Positions 59,344-64,000 of a DNA stretch of 64,000 bases are shown one piece after another (positions within the stretch are counted from its first letter, which is position 1; each line of letters begins with the position of its first letter). Below the pieces are notes generated by a model. That model had not been told where the DNA came from, made no database searches, and was given only the letters and a program-made list of their open reading frames with translations. The stretch lies in NCBI GenBank assembly GCA_900550285.1, contig URRW01000002.1, positions 1-64,000 of the forward strand, written 5' to 3'. Position numbers and translations under genes: made by a program. The DNA is from an uncultured Lachnospiraceae bacterium. Its GTDB lineage: Bacteria; Bacillota; Clostridia; Lachnospirales; Lachnospiraceae.

Positions 59344-59974
59344 ATATTCGACCTCTTTTCTTTGGTAGTCAGGATATAAATCAAAACAATATATATTGTG
59401 TTTTGTTTTATATCTTTAATATTATTATAGTCTATTTTACACATATTATCCATAAAAAGAATGCATCACAATTAAATAACGATAATTTGTAAAGCATATT
59501 TGTATTACATTTTGGCGTAAAGGATAGGCTGGATAAAAACGCTGGCTAGTGTCAAGGGGCAAGGGCGCAGCCCGATACGCCGTAGGGCAACCCTTGACAC
59601 GTTCAGAGTCCCAACACTCTCCCGCGAGGGAGCAGTCGAAGACTGTTTCCCTCTGCCGCACGGCGAGTGCCCGCGGAGCGGATTAGTTTACGGGGTTTGC
59701 CGTCGGCTCGCCCACTTTTTAAAGGGGGCGAAAGAGACCCCTCGGAGAGTCTTAATTAGGCATCGCTTAATTAAGGCAGGAATAGGGCGGTGCACCGCCG
59801 CCGTACAAATGCTGGCAAAGCCAGCATTTAAAAGGATTTTTTCTGTGGTGCAGATTGCGGATACAGAAGCATGATAGTGGTGTATATATTTATAAAACCC
59901 TTAGAATAGCGTGATAAAACAGTGTTTGACAGTGGTGCATTTTTTAAAAATGCAAGAAAAGTGTAGGAAATAAT
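59344..59974. other. Gene-free region rich in inverted repeats, candidate transfer or replication origin
   Basis: No credible gene. It has GTGTCAAGGG (59549-59558) facing CCCTTGACAC (59591-59600), GGGC-GCA-GCCC inside, the perfect palindrome GGCGGTGCACCGCC (59786-59799), and AAATGCTGGC/GCCAGCATTT (59807-59829) with a 3-base loop. The 59550-59830 part is GC-rich amid AT-rich DNA. Its density of hairpins and position between partition and relaxase genes suggest oriT or a single-strand origin. Confidence 0.45.
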
Positions 59975-60006
59975 TTGACATAAATATTTTGAATATGTAT
60001 TATAAT
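59975..60006 (+). promoter_or_regulatory. Promoter of the type III antitoxin RNA
   Basis: TTGACA (59975-59980), then TATTAT (59998-60003) at 17 bases, overlapping TATAAT (60001-60006). An inverted repeat AGAACA-gaaa-TGTTCT (60013-60028) lies at the expected transcript start. Confidence 0.75.
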
Positions 60007-60036
60007 AGTAAGAGAACAGAAATGTTCTAAGTTTTT

Positions 60037-60164
60037 CGCCAACGGTTGGCGGATGATAAATGAACCGTCAAAACGTAGTCCGCCGACGGTTGGCGGATGA
60101 ATAAATGAGCCGTCGAAACGTAGTCCGCCAACGGTTGGCGGATGATAAATGAACCGTTGAAAAG
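60037..60164 (+). ncRNA. Type III antitoxin RNA: tandem 44-45-base repeats
   Basis: Three direct repeats begin at 60037, 60081 and 60126; units are 44, 45 and about 39 bases. Each starts CGCC[A/G]ACGGTTGGCGG and continues ATGATAAATGAACCGTC-type. The segment ACGGTT can pair with AACCGT within the same unit, and base changes partly compensate (A..T in copy 3, G..C in copy 2). Array, terminator and nuclease gene in this order are the hallmark of ToxI/CptI-type antitoxins, which the partner nuclease cuts into single-repeat pseudoknots that inhibit it. Confidence 0.85.
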
Positions 60165-60200
60165 TTTTAAGCCTTCTGATTTCAGAAGGCTTAAAATTTT
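60165..60200 (+). terminator. Terminator between antitoxin RNA and toxin gene
   Basis: TTTTAAGCCTTCTGA (60165-60179) pairs with TCAGAAGGCTTAAAA (60182-60196) and is followed by TTTT. In type III loci a leaky terminator here keeps the RNA in excess over toxin mRNA. Confidence 0.9.
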
Positions 60201-60212
60201 ATGGAGGGTATG

Positions 60213-60935
60213 ATGATCATAAATAAAGGGGAACTTTGTTTTATTAAAGACGAGTTTTTTAGAAAAATAAATGATCCGTTTTTAAAATGTAATTATGAAA
60301 CAACGAAACGTCCGCACTATTATATTTTTCAGGATCAAAAGACGAAGTTATATTGGATGGTTCCTTGCAGTTCAAAGGTAGAAAAGTTTGAAAAAATTAT
60401 TCGGGAAAAGCGGATGCGTGGCAAGCCGGTGGATGGAATTGAGATTGTGAAAATCCGTCAAAAGAAAACCGTGCTGCTCTTTCAGGATATGTTTCCGATT
60501 AGAGAAAGCTATATTGAAGGGGTATACATAAGGCAGGGGCAAAGAGTCGGTATCTCAAATCCTGAGTTAATCCAAAGGCTGGATGAAAAGGCAGAGAAGG
60601 CGATTAAGCTTTTGAGGCATGGGGTAAAATTTACAAAAACCCAGCCTGATGTGAACAGGATAGAACGTTTTCTTATTGCCGAAGAAACCCGAATTAAAGA
60701 AGAAGCAATAATAAAAAATATCAAAGTTTGCGGATTTGAACCTACAGTAAGCTTGGTAAAAAATGTTCTGGAGCTGCAGGAACTCTCAGGTAAAAAGTGC
60801 TCTTTGAAGGATATAGCTGTTTTATCGAAATATAAAGATGTAACACAGGAAAGTGTCAGAACAGTATTAGGCAGGATTGCAGAGGAATGCAGAAATCAGG
60901 AAATGAGTAAAAATTATGAGAGAGATCAGATATAA
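60213..60935 (+). CDS. Type III toxin, AbiQ/ToxN/CptN-like endoribonuclease with C-terminal extension
   Basis: 240 residues, start at 60213 after GGAGGG (60203-60208); in-frame ATGs at 60201 and 60210 are less favoured. The toxin core is residues 1 to about 160: KGELCFIKDEFFRKINDPFL, TKRPHYYIFQDQKTKLYWMV, PCSSKVEKFEKII and LFQDMFPIRESYI, matching the family's RNA-cutting fold and the conserved SSK region. Residues 165-240 are an extra helical part (SLVKNVLELQELSGKKCSL and DVTQESVRTVLGRIAEECRN) that looks HTH-like. Type III systems stabilise plasmids and abort phage infection. The gene ends inside the 53-base palindrome. Confidence 0.85.
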   Translation: MIINKGELCFIKDEFFRKINDPFLKCNYETTKRPHYYIFQDQKTKLYWMVPCSSKVEKFEKIIREKRMRGKPVDGIEIVKIRQKKTVLLFQDMFPIRESYIEGVYIRQGQRVGISNPELIQRLDEKAEKAIKLLRHGVKFTKTQPDVNRIERFLIAEETRIKEEAIIKNIKVCGFEPTVSLVKNVLELQELSGKKCSLKDIAVLSKYKDVTQESVRTVLGRIAEECRNQEMSKNYERDQI

Positions 60936-60979
60936 TAAAGATGAGGTGAACCCGGTTCACCTCATCTTTATTATATCTG
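60927..60979. terminator. 53-base perfect palindrome: shared gene ends, terminator and palindrome site 4
   Basis: Arms of 26 bases (60927-60952 and 60954-60979) around C60953, with AGGTGAACCCGGTTCACCT (60944-60962) at the core. It spans the stop codons of both convergent genes, so both proteins end in Gln-Ile-stop coded by CAGATATAA. The AT-rich arm ends make it a bidirectional terminator. Confidence 0.88.
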
Positions 60980-63691
60980 GTGTTCGTGCTGTTTGGCACG
61001 TTTATGCTCTGCAGAAAGGCTTTGATAATACTTAAGATCTTCCAGTCGTTGTCTGCGCCTGAGTGTTGAAAAGGATAGGTTATGGAAAAGGCTGTTATAA
61101 ATTTTATATGCAAAAGATTGGAGCGTGACACGGTTATACAAGTCTATATTATTTTGGGCAAAGCTGTTATTTTGGAGACAGGCTAAATTTAACCAGTAAA
61201 ACGCAAGAGAAGTATTTTGAGGAATGTTAGAATGATTTCCCCATAAATATAAACAGCCAAGCTCCGCCTGGGCAAAGTCATTTCCTGATTCAGCCAAAGG
61301 CTGCAGTAATGAAAGCGCTTTTTCAGGGGAATAAAAGCCAGTATTTTTATCAAGATAAAATTTGGCTAACTGATATTGGGCAAATTCGAGTCCGGACTCA
61401 TAAGCTTTTTTTAAATAACTATGCGCCAGATCAGGATTAAAATAATTTGTATCGTGCTGGGCATAGAGTTTGCCAAGCACAAGCTGCGAATATGTATGAT
61501 TATCATCAGCCAGAGGCGTTAATAATTTAAGCGCTTCTTCAATATTACCGTTATCTGCATAAAGTTTTCCGAGGAAGTACTGGGCTTGAGTATTACCGCG
61601 TAAAATTGCCTTTCTTAAATAGGCTTCGCCGGTGTCGGGGGAATAATCGGGCATATCGGGATTAAGGTAATATTTCCCCAAAATAAACAATGCGCGGGAA
61701 TTATCCTCTGCGGATTCCAGAAGTAATTGAACTGCTTTATCAGGAGAAAACAGAGGAGATTCCGGCTGCAGATACAATTCTCCTAAAGCACATTTGGCAT
61801 AGATATTTTTTTCCTGAATGGCGGATGATAAGTATTTCTCTGCTGTTACGGGATCATATAATGATTCATTTGGATCGGAATATATTTTTCCCAATGCGTA
61901 TAGGGCATTTGGATTTTTAAAATCAGCAGCCTGTTTAAAATATTTGACAGCCAGATCTGTATCTGGGGTATCCATTCCTAACCCACGATAGTACATAGTT
62001 CCGAGACGATATAGAACAAAGTCGCTTGGATTTTGGTCAGCTTCTTTTTTAAAGGCATTTAAAGCCTGAAGATAATACTGGCTGATATTAGTTTCGGGAA
62101 GATGCTCCGTTTCACAAAGGCTTGCGTAAGCATAGGCGGCATAAGAAAAACCTGAGTCAGCAGAAGCGCGGAATAAAGAAGAGATGGTATTTATATATCC
62201 ACTTCTGTTTTCCGCCGTAAACTGGATTCCTTTTTCATGTAAGTACATGCGTCCTAAGGAGTAGCTTGCATATTGATTGCCGAGCTTTGAGGCTTCAGAG
62301 AAATATTTTATTGCTGCTTGATAGTTTTGTGTTACGCCGAGTCCCTGTTCATAGAATTTTCCGATTTTATAATAATAATAGCCCAGTTTCCAAGAATCGG
62401 AAGGTTCGTGTTGAGCGAGATATTGGAAACCTTGCAGTGCCTTTTCATAATAGATATGAGCAAAATCATTTTGAGAGGTTTGGGTATATATTTTCCCGAG
62501 CAGTTCAAAAGCTGGCACATTATGGGCTTTGACCTCTTTATTCAGCAGATTGATTGCATTATCATAGTCTTTTTTCTGATAAAAAAGAGTTTGCGCAGAC
62601 AAAAGATTATCGTTTTTTTCTGTCATAAAACAAAGCTCCTTTGTACCGGTAAAAACAGATTCAGGATCGGGCATAATGGAAAAAATGCCGGGACCATTTG
62701 CTGGGGGAATGGGGAAATCAGCCATAGGAGAATAAGGAGTGTCCGGTATATTCTGGGGAAGTGGCAGTTCTGGGGTCAGGGCAGATAGAATCGCTTTGGC
62801 TTCTTTTAAAATAATATTCCCAGATCGCGTATAAAGGTCGGTTTGAGCACGTTCGATATTAACTTTATGATGGAGTTCGGAAGGCGAATAGGTTTCCGAA
62901 AGCCGTTTTACAGCAAGAGAGTATTCAGCTGCCTTTTTTTGTATAGCCGGATTTTGAAACAGGGTATCGCTGATATGGTCAACTTTGTACTTTAATTCAG
63001 GAGACAGAAATTTATAATTGAGCCGTCCTGTTTGGGGAAGATCATGGCAAAGGTCTAACAGCATTTCAGAAACATCTTTTAAGTCATCATTCCGTATTTT
63101 TCCCAGAACCTCCTTTTCGAGTCTGAGGATGCTGTCCCGGGAAGCTGTTTTATTTAAAATTTGCTGCTGTCTTTCATCCTCAAACATCCGGGCAGACAGA
63201 AGCTCCCTGCATTTGTTCTGACGGGAGGGATGGATAAAGCAGGACTGTGTTTTGTGGTCGTTTCGCCAGAACATATAATGACAATGAGGATGACCGTTTT
63301 CCATATGGACTGCGGCAGCCCAAAATAATTTATCAACCGGGATATTGAATTCGCGCCCGATGTCTGGCATAACGTCTTTCATGTATAATTCCCATGCGGC
63401 TTTTGTCGTATAACCAAGTTCGGCAGCGTCTTCGCCGCTTAAGGAAATGATGCCCCGAAAAATGGGAATACCTTCAGCGCTTAATTGATATAAGGAGTTT
63501 CCGGCTGATTGGACGTCTGATATATCAAAGTTGCCGAACAGCCCGCTGCGGACAGGTGTGCCATCGGACAGAGGGGATAAATCTACGCCTTCTCTTGTTG
63601 CGATATAAATTAAATGATTCCTGTTGGCATTGCGGGAACCTTTTTTATTGGGATGATTGCAGCGTATTTTGCTGATCAGGGGTGAATGCAT
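60971..63691 (-). CDS. MobP-type relaxase fused to Sel1-like repeats
   Basis: 906 residues. The N-terminal relaxase (1 to about 290) has the likely nicking Tyr29 in NHLIYIATREGVDLS and the metal-binding histidines 129, 134, 136 and 138 in AVHMENGHPHCHYMFW, as in MobP3/MobL families. From about 370 to 860 there are about a dozen Sel1/TPR-like repeats with the recurring pattern A-x-x-x-L-G-x-x-Y (YASYSLGRMYL, NALYALGKIYS, YAKCALGELYL, RALFILGKYYL, QAQYFLGKLYA). It nicks the element at oriT for transfer. The repeat part probably binds partner proteins. GGAGG precedes the ATG; palindrome site 5 lies 26 bases upstream. Confidence 0.85.
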   Translation of the reverse strand: MHSPLISKIRCNHPNKKGSRNANRNHLIYIATREGVDLSPLSDGTPVRSGLFGNFDISDVQSAGNSLYQLSAEGIPIFRGIISLSGEDAAELGYTTKAAWELYMKDVMPDIGREFNIPVDKLFWAAAVHMENGHPHCHYMFWRNDHKTQSCFIHPSRQNKCRELLSARMFEDERQQQILNKTASRDSILRLEKEVLGKIRNDDLKDVSEMLLDLCHDLPQTGRLNYKFLSPELKYKVDHISDTLFQNPAIQKKAAEYSLAVKRLSETYSPSELHHKVNIERAQTDLYTRSGNIILKEAKAILSALTPELPLPQNIPDTPYSPMADFPIPPANGPGIFSIMPDPESVFTGTKELCFMTEKNDNLLSAQTLFYQKKDYDNAINLLNKEVKAHNVPAFELLGKIYTQTSQNDFAHIYYEKALQGFQYLAQHEPSDSWKLGYYYYKIGKFYEQGLGVTQNYQAAIKYFSEASKLGNQYASYSLGRMYLHEKGIQFTAENRSGYINTISSLFRASADSGFSYAAYAYASLCETEHLPETNISQYYLQALNAFKKEADQNPSDFVLYRLGTMYYRGLGMDTPDTDLAVKYFKQAADFKNPNALYALGKIYSDPNESLYDPVTAEKYLSSAIQEKNIYAKCALGELYLQPESPLFSPDKAVQLLLESAEDNSRALFILGKYYLNPDMPDYSPDTGEAYLRKAILRGNTQAQYFLGKLYADNGNIEEALKLLTPLADDNHTYSQLVLGKLYAQHDTNYFNPDLAHSYLKKAYESGLEFAQYQLAKFYLDKNTGFYSPEKALSLLQPLAESGNDFAQAELGCLYLWGNHSNIPQNTSLAFYWLNLACLQNNSFAQNNIDLYNRVTLQSFAYKIYNSLFHNLSFSTLRRRQRLEDLKYYQSLSAEHKRAKQHEHQI

Positions 63692-63716
63692 AATTGAACC
63701 TCCAAATTAAGATTTG

Positions 63717-63735
63717 AGGTGAACCGGGTTCACCT
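63717..63735. repeat. Palindrome site 5 (candidate parS/operator)
   Basis: AGGTGAACCGGGTTCACCT, perfect, with flanking TG/CA extending it to 23 bases. It lies between the relaxase start (63691) and the stop of the gene upstream (63742). Confidence 0.88.
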
Positions 63736-63741
63736 CAATGA

Positions 63742-64000
63742 TTATTCATCGGTATTATGTTGGCGGGTATATTGTACCGCCTTTTTTCGTGCCGCTTCAT
63801 AAGCTTCTACAAAGTCACGCTGTAATTGATTGGGAACAAACGACGAGAGAGCTTCTGCGGAAAGATAAGCAGCTGTACCAGCTTGAACGCAGGTTTTTGC
63901 CTGCAGTGCGATAAGCCGTTCAAAATATCGTCCAAGGACAGCCTGCAGTTCCTGACGCAGGATCCGGCTGATCAGATCGACATTGTCACGGCTGACCTGT
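63742..64000 (-). CDS. Relaxase-accessory-like protein, 5' end outside window
   Basis: The last 85 codons of a minus-strand gene; the start lies beyond 64000. Visible part: NVDLISRILRQELQAVLGRY, FERLIALQAKTCVQAGTAAY, then AYEAARKKAVQYTRQHNTDE. All helical. Its place just upstream of the relaxase, in the same direction, suggests a MobC-like accessory or DNA-binding protein (inference). Family not recognised. Confidence 0.55.
   Translation of the reverse strand, partial: QVSRDNVDLISRILRQELQAVLGRYFERLIALQAKTCVQAGTAAYLSAEALSSFVPNQLQRDFVEAYEAARKKAVQYTRQHNTDE

Larger units (their letters stand above)
49400..64000. mobile_element. Integrated mobile element (mobilisable/conjugative type), right end outside window
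   Basis: The boundary near 49400 is marked by the truncated M23 gene and a sharp fall in GC content. Inside are HTH regulators, a replication-type protein, ParA/ParB, a MobP-type relaxase, several toxin-antitoxin units and five copies of one palindrome. No integrase, conjugation pore or coupling-protein gene is seen in the window; they may lie to the right. The GT39-like gene at 51.8-53.2 kb could be cargo. Confidence 0.75.

Noticed and set aside
60013..60028. LexA box at the type III locus
   Set aside because: AGAACA-gaaa-TGTTCT has a six-base gap between GAAC and GTTC rather than the four of the Gram-positive SOS box.
60037..60164. CRISPR array
   Set aside because: Units are contiguous without unique spacers, there are only three, and no cas genes are present; type III antitoxin fits far better.

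Overview
The window reads as chromosome of an anaerobic Firmicute of the Clostridia, most likely a gut Lachnospiraceae. This is inferred from gene families (YesM/YesN and LplB/YtcP-type sugar uptake, a GreA-like factor, long-form Hpf, an EF-G-like protein with a NYN tail, MobP-type relaxase); no rRNA or marker gene is present to prove it. Bases 1 to about 49.4 kb are GC-rich and mostly ordinary chromosome. From about 49.4 kb to the right edge the DNA becomes AT-rich and carries mobile-element genes.

0-19 kb: the 3' part of a ribosome-protection-type translation GTPase fused to a Rae1-like NYN nuclease, a GH38 alpha-mannosidase, an AAA-ATPase/PD-(D/E)XK protein, a response regulator-histidine kinase-PepSY lipoprotein operon, a large imperfect inverted repeat (10.4-10.8 kb), a MATE pump, a RelA/SpoT-type synthetase, an MFS transporter lacking its first helix, a GDPD phosphodiesterase, a GreA-like factor, a sugar-nucleotide reductase, a YitT membrane protein and RecQ.

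19-39 kb: a glycan-use region. It has GH125 exo-alpha-mannosidase, a sulfatase, a sugar ABC importer (two permeases plus lipoprotein), a YesM/YesN sensor-regulator pair, a second sulfatase, GH3, a GH20-like enzyme and GH2 beta-mannosidase, then an ABC exporter. With the GH38 enzyme at 2.5 kb the set suits trimming of mannose-rich, possibly sulfated, host N-glycan fragments inside the cell.

39-49.4 kb: small membrane proteins, a FabG-like reductase, an AT-rich patch with two tiny genes, thioredoxin reductase, a secreted SH3-NlpC/P60 hydrolase, a cluster of four DnaA boxes upstream of hpf, an MBOAT/SGNH pair for O-acylation of an exported glycan, and an M23 peptidase whose 3' end is cut off where the AT-rich DNA starts.

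49.4-64 kb: an integrated mobile element that continues past the right edge. It carries replication/regulation-type HTH proteins, a GT39-like membrane glycosyltransferase, ParA/ParB, a MobP-type relaxase fused to a long Sel1 repeat array, and a dense set of toxin-antitoxin units. The latter include a type III (RNA repeat + AbiQ/ToxN-like nuclease) locus at 60.0-60.9 kb, an Fst/par-like type I locus at 54.3-54.6 kb plus an orphan copy of its antitoxin half, a relBE pair with a frameshifted toxin, a DUF4160/DUF2442 pair, and a decayed small hydrophobic toxin. Five copies of a palindrome centred on GGTGAACC-N-GGTTCACC sit in intergenic DNA between 51.2 and 63.8 kb and tie these modules into one element; they are candidate parS or operator sites.
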